Notes under the pieces: model-generated | Told to the model about the DNA's origin: nothing | Databases searched by the model: none | What the model saw: only the letters and a program-made list of their open reading frames with translations | Assembly: GCF_003813965.1 (NCBI RefSeq) | Contig: NZ_CP033896.1 | Coordinates: 1,674,001-1,738,000 of the forward strand | DNA length: 64,000 nucleotides | From: Corynebacterium choanae | GTDB taxonomy: Bacteria; Actinomycetota; Actinomycetes; Mycobacteriales; Mycobacteriaceae | Reading direction: 5' to 3' | Translations under genes and position numbers: made by a program | Shown here: positions 56,197 through 64,000 of the stretch, in pieces | Position numbering within the stretch: position 1 is the stretch's first letter | Layout: each line of letters begins with the position of its first letter

Positions 56197-57084
56197 TTAG
56201 CGCTGTAACACCGTAAGGGCCTCGGTTTTTACCAAACCGGCAGCGTATAACACCGAAGGGCCGGTGAGTTCAGCTCGCCCGTTGGGGTAGATCGTCACCT
56301 GGAGCGTGCCACCAGGTTCGTGCACAGTGACCTTGCCGTGTGTTTTTCCCTGATCGGCTAACGCAGCCATGGCGATGGCAACCGTGCCAGTGCCGCAGGC
56401 CCGAGTTTCCCCGGCACCACGTTCATGCACACGCATATGCATCTCCCCGTCGGCGTTCAGTGTTGTTGCAATCTCGACGTTCACACCGTCCGGGAAAAAT
56501 GTTTCATCGACCACAAACTGTTGTTGCACCGGTAAGTCGGCAAGCCCTGCCGCATCAAGCCCCGGGACAACACAAGCAAGATGTGGATTGCCGGCATCAA
56601 TTGCTAGCCCGGCAAATTCTTGTTGTCCCAAGAAACAGGTGGAAACACCCGTTACAGTTGGGCTGCCCATATCGACGGTGACTTCAGCGAAATGGTCAGT
56701 GCATTCGCCTATATTCACCGGCCGATTACCTGCCCTGGTGGCCACATCGAAAGAACGCACCGATTCCAGGCCTCGAGCCAGCAAAAAGTGGGCAAATACT
56801 CGCACCCCGTTGCCGCACATTCCGGCAATGGAACCGTCAGCGTTGCGATAGTCCATAAACCATGTGTCATGCGACAGGTCACCGGGAATCTCGTCGATGA
56901 TACCTGCCGCAAGGAGGGCTCCGGCGCGGGCGGCACGGAGCACGCCGTCGGCACCCACCCCGCAACGCCGGTCGCACAGCGCCCGCACGAGATCTTCGGT
57001 GAGATCGATTTCTGCATCCGCATCCAACAGGATGACAAAATCGTTCTCGGTGCCATGCCCCAAGGCATATGGAAGTGTGCTCAT
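56197..57084 (-). CDS. dapF: Diaminopimelate epimerase
   Basis: Converts LL- to meso-diaminopimelate for lysine and peptidoglycan. The 295-residue protein has both catalytic cysteines in their motifs: GMCGNGVRVFAHFL and GETRACGTGTVAIAM, plus GHGTENDFVILLD at the N-terminus and DAGNPHLACVV. Its ATG overlaps the miaA stop by four bases (ATGA), so it can be translated by coupling. In addition TACAAT on the minus strand (57097-57092) lies exactly 7 bases before the ATG, so it may also have its own leaderless transcript. Confidence 0.96.
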   Translation of the reverse strand: MSTLPYALGHGTENDFVILLDADAEIDLTEDLVRALCDRRCGVGADGVLRAARAGALLAAGIIDEIPGDLSHDTWFMDYRNADGSIAGMCGNGVRVFAHFLLARGLESVRSFDVATRAGNRPVNIGECTDHFAEVTVDMGSPTVTGVSTCFLGQQEFAGLAIDAGNPHLACVVPGLDAAGLADLPVQQQFVVDETFFPDGVNVEIATTLNADGEMHMRVHERGAGETRACGTGTVAIAMAALADQGKTHGKVTVHEPGGTLQVTIYPNGRAELTGPSVLYAAGLVKTEALTVLQR

Positions 57085-58052
57085 GTGCCAGATTGTAGTA
57101 GACCGACTGCCTGGTCGCCGGGATTCCCCGCAGCATCTAGCCAACAGATCCGGGGATCTTTGTGAAACCACGACCGTTGCCGGCGCACATACTGCCGGGT
57201 GGCGATAATCGTGCGTTCCACTGCTTCCTCATAGCTGAGCTGTCCGGCAAGCATATCCATCACTTGGGCATAGCCGATCGCCCGGCCAGCTGTGGAGTGG
57301 CGAACCAACCCGGCTTCCTGTTGCAGGCTGCGGACTTCCTCGACAAAACCATTCGCAAACATCTGCTCAGTGCGCGCAACAATCCGCGGATGCAGCCATT
57401 CGTTGGTGGTGTGCAGCCCCAGCTGAACAGTGCCATATTCGGCTGGTGCCCCAATTGGCGGTTTTGAAGCACTAAAAGGCTTGCCCGTGAGATCAATCAC
57501 TTCCAAGGCACGAACCGTACGGCGCACATCATTCGACTCAATAATCGCCGCCGCAGCAGGGTCACGGGAAGCAAGCAAACCATGCACCGCACCGATGCCG
57601 ATCTCATCAACCAAATCGTAATATTGCTGCCGCAGCTGCTGATCCGTTGGCGGGAACTGCCAATTATCCACCAGCGACTGGATATACAGCATGGAACCAC
57701 CGACAATGATCGGACACACATTCCGCGCCATCAACGCCTCAATGGTGGCCCGTGCCCGCTGCTGATAGTCGGCAACAGACGCATCCATTGTCACCGGCCA
57801 AATATCCAACAGGTGATGCGCAATCCCTTCCCGCTCGCCGGGAGCCAATTTGGCGGTGCCGATATCCATCCCCCGATAGCATTGCATCGAATCAACGTTG
57901 ACAATCTCCCCACCGAGCGTTTTCGCCAAGGTGATCGCCAGCGCACTTTTCCCGCTTGCTGTAGGCCCCACCACCGCAATCGGGGTGGGATGCTGCCACG
58001 GCAAACCAGTTATTGCTTGCCGGGAGTCACTGTGTTGCACCTGATCTTCCAC
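57081..58052 (-). CDS. miaA: tRNA dimethylallyltransferase
   Basis: Adds a dimethylallyl group to A37 of tRNAs reading UNN codons; MiaB later thiomethylates the same base. The 323-residue protein has the P-loop AVVGPTASGKSALAI, NVDSMQCYRGMDIGTAK, HHLLDIWPVT, GGSMLYIQSLVDNWQFPPTD, RRTVRALEVIDLTGKPFS, STAGRAIGYAQV and RQYVRRQRSWFHKD. Two GTG starts are possible: 58052 (MEDQVQHSD), 6 bases after TACAGT, or 58040 (MQHSDSRQA), with GGAAG 5 bases upstream. They differ by four residues. It is translationally coupled to dapF. Confidence 0.95.
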   Translation of the reverse strand: MEDQVQHSDSRQAITGLPWQHPTPIAVVGPTASGKSALAITLAKTLGGEIVNVDSMQCYRGMDIGTAKLAPGEREGIAHHLLDIWPVTMDASVADYQQRARATIEALMARNVCPIIVGGSMLYIQSLVDNWQFPPTDQQLRQQYYDLVDEIGIGAVHGLLASRDPAAAAIIESNDVRRTVRALEVIDLTGKPFSASKPPIGAPAEYGTVQLGLHTTNEWLHPRIVARTEQMFANGFVEEVRSLQQEAGLVRHSTAGRAIGYAQVMDMLAGQLSYEEAVERTIIATRQYVRRQRSWFHKDPRICWLDAAGNPGDQAVGLLQSGT

Positions 58053-58333
58053 CCCACCACTGTAACAATGCGATCCACCCTGGCCGATGCAGCGCACCGG
58101 GATGCAAACAGAGTAGAATCACACAAAACCCTGCGCCGTCACGGCAACCCCACTTGCATTTACTGCAGTGTCGCGCCGATTCGTACGTCCCGCACGGTTG
58201 AGCAAAGTCAATGGTTTTTTTCACTTCAGCAAACCCACTGAACAAACCCAGGTGGATAAGCAGAGCTAAAAAACCATGTCCCACTTCCCGGCAGCCGTGA
58301 TGCGCGGCACGAATCTGATCCTTGGAGAACCTC

Positions 58334-59644
58334 ATGAGCAACCGGCCAATCCCCACCCCAGGCCCCAAACCAGGCAAACAAGCTAGCAGTGGCCGAGTCC
58401 CTGTCACCCCGGTCGTTCTTCCCGCAAGCAACCCAGCCGATTTCGGTCGCGTCGAAGCCGACGGTGAAGCCTACGGCACCGCTGTTGACGGATCAGAGTT
58501 CCATCTTGGCTCCTATAAGGCCGGCAGCCCCGAAGAAGGCCTTGCCATGTACGGCAAACGCTTTGACGACCTGGCCTGTGAAGTAGAACTGTTTGCTAGC
58601 CGGCTGGCCAGCCATCCTCAAGAAGCCAATCACATCAAACAGCAAGCCACCCAGGTGCAAGAACAACTGCCCAACCAGGCAGTAATCGGCGACCTGCCGC
58701 GCCTTGCTGCCCGCCTCACCGAAATCATTGCTGCCTGCGAAACCACCGCCGCCCAGCAGGCTGAACTGCGCGCCAAGCAGAAGCAAGACGGCATCGCCCG
58801 GAAAACTGCCTTGGCCGACGAAGCAGTCGAACTCGGTGAACACTCCACCGAATGGAAGAAGACCGGCGACCGGTTTGGGGCAATCCTTCAGGAATGGAAA
58901 ACTATCCGCGGCATCGACCGTGCCACCGACGACAAATTGTGGAAACGTTATTCGCAGGCACGTGAAACCTTCAACCGCCGCCGCGGCGCTCACTTCGCTG
59001 AGCTGGATCGTAGCCGTCAACAAGTTGCCCGCGTCAAAGAAGACATCATCGCACGCGCGGAAGCCCTGCAGGACTCCACTGACTGGCGGGAAACTAGCGC
59101 GAAATTCCGCGACCTGATGACCGAATGGAAACAAGCCGGCCGTGCCCAACGGGACGTTGATGACAAACTGTGGGCAAGGTTTAAGCAAGCCCAAGACCGA
59201 TTCTTTGCCGCCCGCAATGCTGACCAGCAGCAGCGCGACGAGGAATTCCAGGCAAATGCCGCGAAGAAACAAGCACTTCTCGATCGCTACACCCCACTCA
59301 TTGATCCGGATCATGACCTGGAAGGCGCCCGAAAAACCCTGCGTGAACTCCAGGATGAATGGGAAGCCGTAGGTTTCGTCCCCCGGAATCAGGTTCGCGA
59401 ATTTGAACACAAAATCCGCGCGCTTGAAGACAAAGTTGCCGCCGCCGCGGATGCCCAGTGGCGGCGCACCGACCCCGAGGTGCAAGCCCGCGTCGCCCAG
59501 TTCGTCGCCAAAGTTGAAGAATTCACTGCCCAAGCAGCCCAAGCCGAAGCCAAAGGCAATACTGCGAAAGCTGAACAGCTTCGCGCCCAAGCTGCGCAAT
59601 GGCAACAGTGGGCTGACGCTGCCCAACAGGCCGTCGAATCCTAA
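58334..59644 (+). CDS. DUF349 coiled-coil protein
   Basis: A 436-residue, highly charged helical protein of unknown function, the equivalent of M. tuberculosis Rv2731 by position. DUF349 repeats are visible as recurrent blocks around STEWKKTGDRFGAILQEWKTI, DWRETSAKFRDLMTEWKQAG and RKTLRELQDEWEAVGFVPR, each followed by KLWKRYSQARETF- or KLWARFKQAQDRFF-like segments. The N-terminal 45 residues are Pro/Gly-rich and the C-terminus is Ala/Gln-rich coiled coil. GGAG lies 7 bases before the ATG. The antisense strand is open for 390 codons but shows no family. It is divergent from miaA. Confidence 0.9.
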   Translation: MSNRPIPTPGPKPGKQASSGRVPVTPVVLPASNPADFGRVEADGEAYGTAVDGSEFHLGSYKAGSPEEGLAMYGKRFDDLACEVELFASRLASHPQEANHIKQQATQVQEQLPNQAVIGDLPRLAARLTEIIAACETTAAQQAELRAKQKQDGIARKTALADEAVELGEHSTEWKKTGDRFGAILQEWKTIRGIDRATDDKLWKRYSQARETFNRRRGAHFAELDRSRQQVARVKEDIIARAEALQDSTDWRETSAKFRDLMTEWKQAGRAQRDVDDKLWARFKQAQDRFFAARNADQQQRDEEFQANAAKKQALLDRYTPLIDPDHDLEGARKTLRELQDEWEAVGFVPRNQVREFEHKIRALEDKVAAAADAQWRRTDPEVQARVAQFVAKVEEFTAQAAQAEAKGNTAKAEQLRAQAAQWQQWADAAQQAVES

Positions 59645-59709
59645 ACAGACTGCTAAGAACAGCAACCCATCGTTTCTGATTCAGGCGCAACATTAAAGCG
59701 CACATGCAA

Positions 59710-59761
59710 CGCCGCCGCCGACTAAACCAGGCTCCTGCAGCCTCAAGGGTCGGCGGCGGCG
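59710..59761 (+). terminator. Two-tier hairpin after the DUF349 gene
   Basis: A perfect 13-bp outer stem (59710-59722 with 59749-59761) encloses a 5-bp inner stem (59729-59733 with 59739-59743). No T tract follows. Confidence 0.75.
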
Positions 59762-60284
59762 CTGTAGGTATTCGCCTTGTATAGATTCCCGGCGCTAGCC
59801 GAACTCGAGTACCGCACTTACTACACAGCACACAGACACATTCGCCCACAAGCCCGCAACACGCGGTACGCATCCAGCGCTATCACGACGCTGCTCCACT
59901 TGAGCATCCTTGGTGCTGGTCACAACACCATCAGCGCCAACTTCTGGTGCGAAAGTTTTCCCCTTTCCCTTGGGGTCGCGAAACACCGCTGACCGCTACC
60001 TCTTGTTGGTGTCCCCCGATCCTGGTTGCAATAGCAATAGCCCGCCGACACGTGACCCCCAGAATGGTCACTGCGCCGACGGGCTATCGATATCATTTTT
60101 GCCTTTAGTTGGGAAGGTCACTAAAAGGCCCGCAAGGTGATCAAATCCTGCGCTAGTGACACCAGCAGCCGGGCTCATGCATTCCCTGTGCTGCGAGTAT
60201 CACCTATTGAGTATAACGACCTAGCAAGTAAGCTACGAACATCCCGCTAGAGAAATCACAAAAATTCTGCTGAAAACTCCCCGA
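59762..60284 (+). other. 523-base gap with a promoter-like and a terminator-like element
   Basis: TATAGAT at 59780-59786 resembles a -10 box on the + strand. A two-tier hairpin lies at 60037-60087 (outer ATAGCCCG 60037-60044 with CGGGCTAT 60080-60087; inner GTGACC 60052-60057 with GGTCAC 60066-60071) and is followed by CGATATCATTTTT. Together they could delimit a + strand RNA of about 300 bases with no plausible protein. A minus-strand frame at 59795-59986 (GTG start, MFRDPKGKGKTFAPEVGADG) has a protein-like beginning but ends in a poor tail and matches nothing I know. Confidence 0.4.
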
Positions 60285-60953
60285 TTAGGGGTTGGTTTGC
60301 GGCTGCTGACCCTCGCCCCGCAGCATCCGGTCGCGCCGCTGCTTTGCCCGGGCACGGCGATTATCAGCAAATGGATCAACATTGCCTTGCCGTTTCGCCT
60401 CAAGCACTTCAAGTTGCGCCAATGCCAGCTCACTTTGCGGAGTGTACTTTCGTCGCTCTTTATCAAGCTCCCACTGCTGATCGTTGCGTTGAATCACCTG
60501 CAAGATCAGCACAATCCACACCACAAACGCCAACAGGGCAATAAGCCACAGCCCCACCCCAGGTCCGGTACCAAGATCCTCTGGGGAACGAACCTGCCGT
60601 TTCCACACCGCTAGCATTGCGGCAATCGAACTTGCCATTGCCACCACAACCCCGATTTGCGCCAATTGCCGATTGGCAGTGATCGCAATCGCCAAAGCTA
60701 ACAGCATTTCAATGAGGACCGCGAACACATAAAACACCTCTAACCGGGAAGTGGAATGTGCTGCCGCAGTCGCAGTCCGAAACAGCACATCTAGCCCCTT
60801 CACTGCACCGGCATGCGGCAAGAACAGCCCGCAAACAAATAGCGCTACACAACCCAGCAGCAACCAGCGCGCACCACCAATAGGCAGTCGCTGCGCTGCT
60901 TGTTTCTCTTCCGCCGCAAGCTGCGCGGCAAGCTCTTCATTTTGTCCACTCAT
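60285..60953 (-). CDS. Conserved membrane protein (Rv2732c position)
   Basis: A 222-residue protein of unknown function with an acidic N-terminus (MSGQNEELAAQLAAEEKQAA) and four membrane segments: WLLLGCVALFVCGLFLPHAG, VFYVFAVLIEMLLALAIAI, IGVVVAMASSIAAMLAVW and GLWLIALLAFVVWIVLILQV. A basic cytoplasmic tail of about 70 residues ends in RRDRMLRGEGQQ. AAGGAG lies about 11 bases before the chosen ATG. The M. tuberculosis gene Rv2732c, between the DUF349-like and miaB genes, has the same position and topology. The 464 bases between this gene and miaB hold no gene I can support. Confidence 0.85.
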   Translation of the reverse strand: MSGQNEELAAQLAAEEKQAAQRLPIGGARWLLLGCVALFVCGLFLPHAGAVKGLDVLFRTATAAAHSTSRLEVFYVFAVLIEMLLALAIAITANRQLAQIGVVVAMASSIAAMLAVWKRQVRSPEDLGTGPGVGLWLIALLAFVVWIVLILQVIQRNDQQWELDKERRKYTPQSELALAQLEVLEAKRQGNVDPFADNRRARAKQRRDRMLRGEGQQPQTNP

Positions 60954-61417
60954 TACCGAGACAGCTCCTTTACTAGGATCAACATTGCGCCAGGCCTGCT
61001 GCAAAGCGTATCTGTGTCGCGCCCACATCACCCAACCAGCGAGATGACGCAAGCAAACAGCGTCACTGTACGCGGACAGCATCGTTGTTTCGTAGCGGAT
61101 CACCCATGGTGCACGGCGACCACTGCCACAGCACAGCACCATCCGCCCAATCTGGCAACCCACCTTCAACGATCCGCCAACGACCTTAGCCGCTGCTGCT
61201 AGCAACGCAGAGCAAGACGACACCAAGCAGACTTGGCCTGAAAGCATAGTCACTTGGCTGCCGCAACTGTTTTACCTTGGCATGAGCATCAAACTACCAG
61301 GCGTGAGTCATCGCTGCTCACTCTAGCGCCGCACGGTGATACATAGCAGCTCACACTGTAACAACGGTACAGACCGAAAAGGCGTGCAAACAGCAAAATT
61401 CGAGCCCGTACCAAGCG

Positions 61418-62980
61418 TTAGCAGCTACCGGTGCCACACCCGGTCGTAGGCGGCGGTGTTGCCGGTTGGCCAATCTTTGGCAGCCCTAACCCCACACCAG
61501 TTTGACCAGTGGTGGGCATTTGACCTGCCTCGTGATGGTCACCCGCCTTGGTACGGCGGTGCGTCTGCACCCCGCTATCGGCCAGCAAAAAGTGCGGCGC
61601 CGCATCAGTGATTGTGACAGTGACAAAGTCACCAGGTCGGATCGACCGATCGATGGCACCCTCGTTCGCTGGATGAGGAGCAAAATGGACGAGCCTACCG
61701 TCCCGTGACCGTCCAGCTAAGCGACCCCGATCCTTACCTTTGCGCTGCTCACCTGCCTGCACGAGCAATTCCTGCTCTGTGCCAATCAGCCGGGTGTTTT
61801 CCTCCAGGCAGATACGTTCCTGTAAAGCAATGAGTCGACCATAACGCTCGGTCACCACCTCCGGTGGCACCTGGTTAGGATAGGTCGCTGCCGGTGTTCC
61901 CGGCCGTGGGCTGTATTGGAACGTAAACGCCGAAGCAAACCGTGCTTGTTCCACCACATCGAGGGTTGCTTGAAAATCTTCCTCAGTCTCGCCGGGGAAA
62001 CCCACAATAATGTCGGTAGTAATGGCGGCATGCGGAATCTTTTCCCGCACCTTCTCCAAAATTGTTAAGAACTTCTTCGTTCGGTAGCTTCGCCGCATCT
62101 CTTTGAGAATCCGGTCGGAACCCGACTGCAACGGCATATGCAGCTGCGGACAAACATTGGGTGTTTCGGCCATCGCATCGATGACATCATCAGTAAATTC
62201 CGCAGGATGCGGGGAGGTAAAACGAACCCGCTCTAAGCCTTCAATTTCTCCGCAGGCACGCAGCAACTTCGAAAACGCGCTTCGATCACGTTCCAAATCA
62301 GGGTCTGCAAAGTGCACACCGTAGGCATTCACGTTTTGCCCCAGCAAGGTGACCTCTACCACGCCTTGCTCGACGAGTGCCTGCACCTCGGCCAGGATAT
62401 CCCCCGGTCGGCGATCAGCTTCCTTGCCCCGCAGCGAAGGGACAATACAAAACGTGCAGGTGTTGTTACAACCAACCGACACACTCACCCAACCGGAATA
62501 AGCCGATTCGCGTTTAGCTGGGAGCACCGACGGAAACTGCTCTAACGCGTCAACAATCTCAACCTGAGCTTTGCGATTGTGTTCCGCTCGTTGCAACAAC
62601 GCAGGCAGTGAACCGATGTTATGGGTTCCAAAAACCACATCGACCCAGGGCGCTTTCTCGACGACAACAGCTTTATCTTTCTGCGCGAGACAGCCGCCGA
62701 CGGCAATCTGCATGCCCGGATGGCGTTCCTTGACACTTTTCAGAGAACCCAACGTGCCATACAGCCGCATGTCAGCATTCTCGCGAACAGCACAAGTGTT
62801 CAGCACTACAAGATCAGGTTCAACCGACTCCCCTGCTGGCTGATACCCGGCATCTTCCAACAGACCTGCAAGCCGTTCCGAGTCGTGAACATTCATCTGG
62901 CAGCCAAAAGTGCGCACTTCATAGGTGCGGGGGGCGATGCCGTTGGTGCTGGTCGCGGTCGATGTCTCTGGTTCAATCAC
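61418..62980 (-). CDS. miaB: tRNA-2-methylthio-N6-dimethylallyladenosine synthase
   Basis: Radical-SAM enzyme that adds a methylthio group to i6A37 of tRNA, completing the modification begun by MiaA. The 520-residue protein has the N-terminal cluster cysteines ([25 protein letters not shown]), the radical-SAM motif [28 protein letters not shown] and the C-terminal TRAM domain ([19 protein letters not shown]). The tail is Pro/Gly/Thr-rich. The start is uncertain: ATG at 62989 lies inside a TACAAT box, whereas the GTG at 62980 lies exactly 7 bases after it, the spacing used elsewhere in this window, so I prefer the GTG. Confidence 0.95.
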   Translation of the reverse strand: MIEPETSTATSTNGIAPRTYEVRTFGCQMNVHDSERLAGLLEDAGYQPAGESVEPDLVVLNTCAVRENADMRLYGTLGSLKSVKERHPGMQIAVGGCLAQKDKAVVVEKAPWVDVVFGTHNIGSLPALLQRAEHNRKAQVEIVDALEQFPSVLPAKRESAYSGWVSVSVGCNNTCTFCIVPSLRGKEADRRPGDILAEVQALVEQGVVEVTLLGQNVNAYGVHFADPDLERDRSAFSKLLRACGEIEGLERVRFTSPHPAEFTDDVIDAMAETPNVCPQLHMPLQSGSDRILKEMRRSYRTKKFLTILEKVREKIPHAAITTDIIVGFPGETEEDFQATLDVVEQARFASAFTFQYSPRPGTPAATYPNQVPPEVVTERYGRLIALQERICLEENTRLIGTEQELLVQAGEQRKGKDRGRLAGRSRDGRLVHFAPHPANEGAIDRSIRPGDFVTVTITDAAPHFLLADSGVQTHRRTKAGDHHEAGQMPTTGQTGVGLGLPKIGQPATPPPTTGCGTGSC

Positions 62981-63172
62981 GTTGGGCATTGTATTAGCAC
63001 TCTGCCGTAGCGGAAAATCCCAGCATACCCCTGGACATGTTTTTTATTACTGGCCAGCACAAGACAAGCTCCTGGCAGTTGTCACAGGTGTCCGCTGTTT
63101 GGCCACACTGCACGTCCACATCGCTACACTCCTTGAAAATAGGAATCCTCCCGCACCCGTGACACAGCGCCG

Positions 63173-63775
63173 CTAGGTGTCGAGCTCTGCGAGCCGCTGC
63201 TCCAGAGCATCTTTTGCTACCGACATAGCCACCCCGCTGGGAAAGCCACGTCTAGCCAGCACGCCGACGATGCGTCGTAACAGTTTTTGATATTCCGCAA
63301 AGTCGACTGGTTTCCCGGTGATAGCGCGAGCCTTTTTTCGGGCGAGTTGTTCAGCAATACTGCGCTCGTCGTCATCATCAATCTGGGCAAGTGCTGCCGC
63401 GCGAATTGCTGATGCAACCCCTTTTTCGCGAAGCTCTTGGTCGAGCACACTGCGACTTTTGCCACGCCGCTCGTGTCGTTGGCGCACCCATTCATTGGCA
63501 AATGCAGCATCGTCAAGAAGGCCAGCCTGTGCAAAGTCATCAAGGACAAGTTCCACTAGTTCCGGTGGGAATTCTGCGGCAATAAGGCGCTGCTGTAACT
63601 CATAGCGCGACCGTGCTCGAGCATTGAGGATTGCCAGTGCACGCTGTTTCACCGGTGCTTTGTGTTGTTCGACGACTCGCTCGGCGGAAAACGAGGGTTG
63701 TTCATCAATTTGTGCAATCGCGGCAGAAAGCTTCGCGACAATGTCCTGCTTGCGAGATTTGTGATGTGCATCCAT
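63173..63775 (-). CDS. recX: Regulatory protein RecX
   Basis: Small helical protein that binds and limits RecA filaments. The 200-residue protein shows the repeated three-helix RecX pattern: ALAILNARARSRYELQQRL, ELVELVLDDFAQAGLLDDAAFANEWV and SRSVLDQELREKGVASAIRAAAL, then a C-terminal repeat with LLRRIVGVLARRGFPSGVA. CGGAG lies 6 bases before the ATG chosen (MDAHHKSRKQD); the frame is open for 18 more codons without conserved content. It lies between miaB and the presumed recA end, with no gluABCD cluster. Confidence 0.93.
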   Translation of the reverse strand: MDAHHKSRKQDIVAKLSAAIAQIDEQPSFSAERVVEQHKAPVKQRALAILNARARSRYELQQRLIAAEFPPELVELVLDDFAQAGLLDDAAFANEWVRQRHERRGKSRSVLDQELREKGVASAIRAAALAQIDDDDERSIAEQLARKKARAITGKPVDFAEYQKLLRRIVGVLARRGFPSGVAMSVAKDALEQRLAELDT

Positions 63776-63907
63776 CGATATCTCCGTTCCTGCACCGCTA
63801 CATTGACCGGCAACCGGGTTGCGAAACACTCCAGTGGCATTGTTTCCGATGATGCCGCGCGGGCGCAGCTCACCCCAACCGTTTATCTACACCGCCGGAA
63901 ATCTTGA

Positions 63908-63951
63908 GCTGGCACAGATGTATTGCCCGCAAGCAATACATCTGTGCCAGC
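63908..63951. terminator. 19-bp perfect hairpin, probable recA terminator
   Basis: Bases 63908-63926 pair perfectly with 63933-63951 across a 6-base loop. It lies upstream of recX on the minus strand, where recA should end just beyond the right edge. Confidence 0.7.
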
Positions 63952-64000
63952 CATCACTGCTGCACCCCGTCTTGAAAAGAATTTACCAACAGGCCAGTAA

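Noticed and set aside
58493..59665. 390-codon minus-strand frame opposite the DUF349 gene
   Set aside because: Phe/Leu/Gly-rich shadow of a charged coiled-coil gene; the + strand has the family repeats, a ribosome site and a terminator.
1..64000. tRNA, rRNA, CRISPR, prophage or insertion sequence
   Set aside because: I looked for tRNA-like arms, regular spaced repeats, integrase or transposase motifs and terminal inverted repeats and saw none.

Overview
The window is a stretch of core chromosome from a Corynebacterium-like actinobacterium. Gene families and order match the block that Corynebacterium and Mycobacterium share around sigA, sigB and dtxR/ideR: dxs, a TrmA-type methyltransferase, DUF3710, dut, DUF3093, DUF4193, an inositol monophosphatase, ppgK, sigA, then sigB, dtxR, galE, a PAC2 protein, nrdR, lexA, the sugR/ptsI/fruK/ptsH sugar region, hflX, dapF, miaA, DUF349, miaB and recX. 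Base composition is moderate for an actinobacterium. I see no phage, insertion sequence, CRISPR array, tRNA or rRNA, and nothing that looks like a large mobile island.

Layout. 1-7.5 kb: isoprenoid start (dxs, cut by the left edge), RNA methylation, dUTP hygiene and small DUF genes. 7.7-22.8 kb: polyphosphate glucokinase, the primary sigma factor SigA, two membrane proteins, a helicase operon, a methyltransferase, D-aminoacyl-tRNA deacylase, SigB, the iron regulator DtxR and GalE. 22.9-32.5 kb: DUF4192, a PAC2 protein, a Ski2-like helicase, an orphan EIIA-Glc, OxyR and a membrane protein. 33.4-39.6 kb: HrpA, NrdR, a DivS-position membrane protein and LexA. 40.2-46.6 kb: SugR and partner, PtsI, FruK and HPr. 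47-56 kb: two exported proteins of unknown role flanking a UraA permease, HflX, a protein with a Cys/Gly tail and a small membrane protein. 56-63.8 kb: DapF, MiaA, a DUF349 coiled-coil protein, a membrane protein, MiaB and RecX. A long hairpin at the right edge probably ends recA.

How the parts work together. Much of the window is global control: two sigma factors, DtxR (iron), OxyR (peroxide), LexA (SOS), NrdR (ribonucleotide reductase) and SugR (sugar PTS). sigB has a clear SigH-type promoter. The general PTS enzymes are present, but compared with C. glutamicum as I remember it, fruR and ptsF are missing from the locus.

Two sequence habits recur and are the most interesting non-coding signals. 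Many genes have a TAnnnT -10 box ending 7-8 bases before the start codon, which predicts leaderless mRNAs. Many gene ends, above all between convergent genes, carry two-tier (nested) hairpins, often with no T tract. Long gaps (5.5-6.3, 32.5-33.4, 39.6-40.3, 44.0-45.1, 54.4-55.3 and 59.8-60.3 kb) hold few or no convincing genes; some contain hairpins or palindromes worth testing as small RNAs or operators. I did not find a clearly new multi-gene system.
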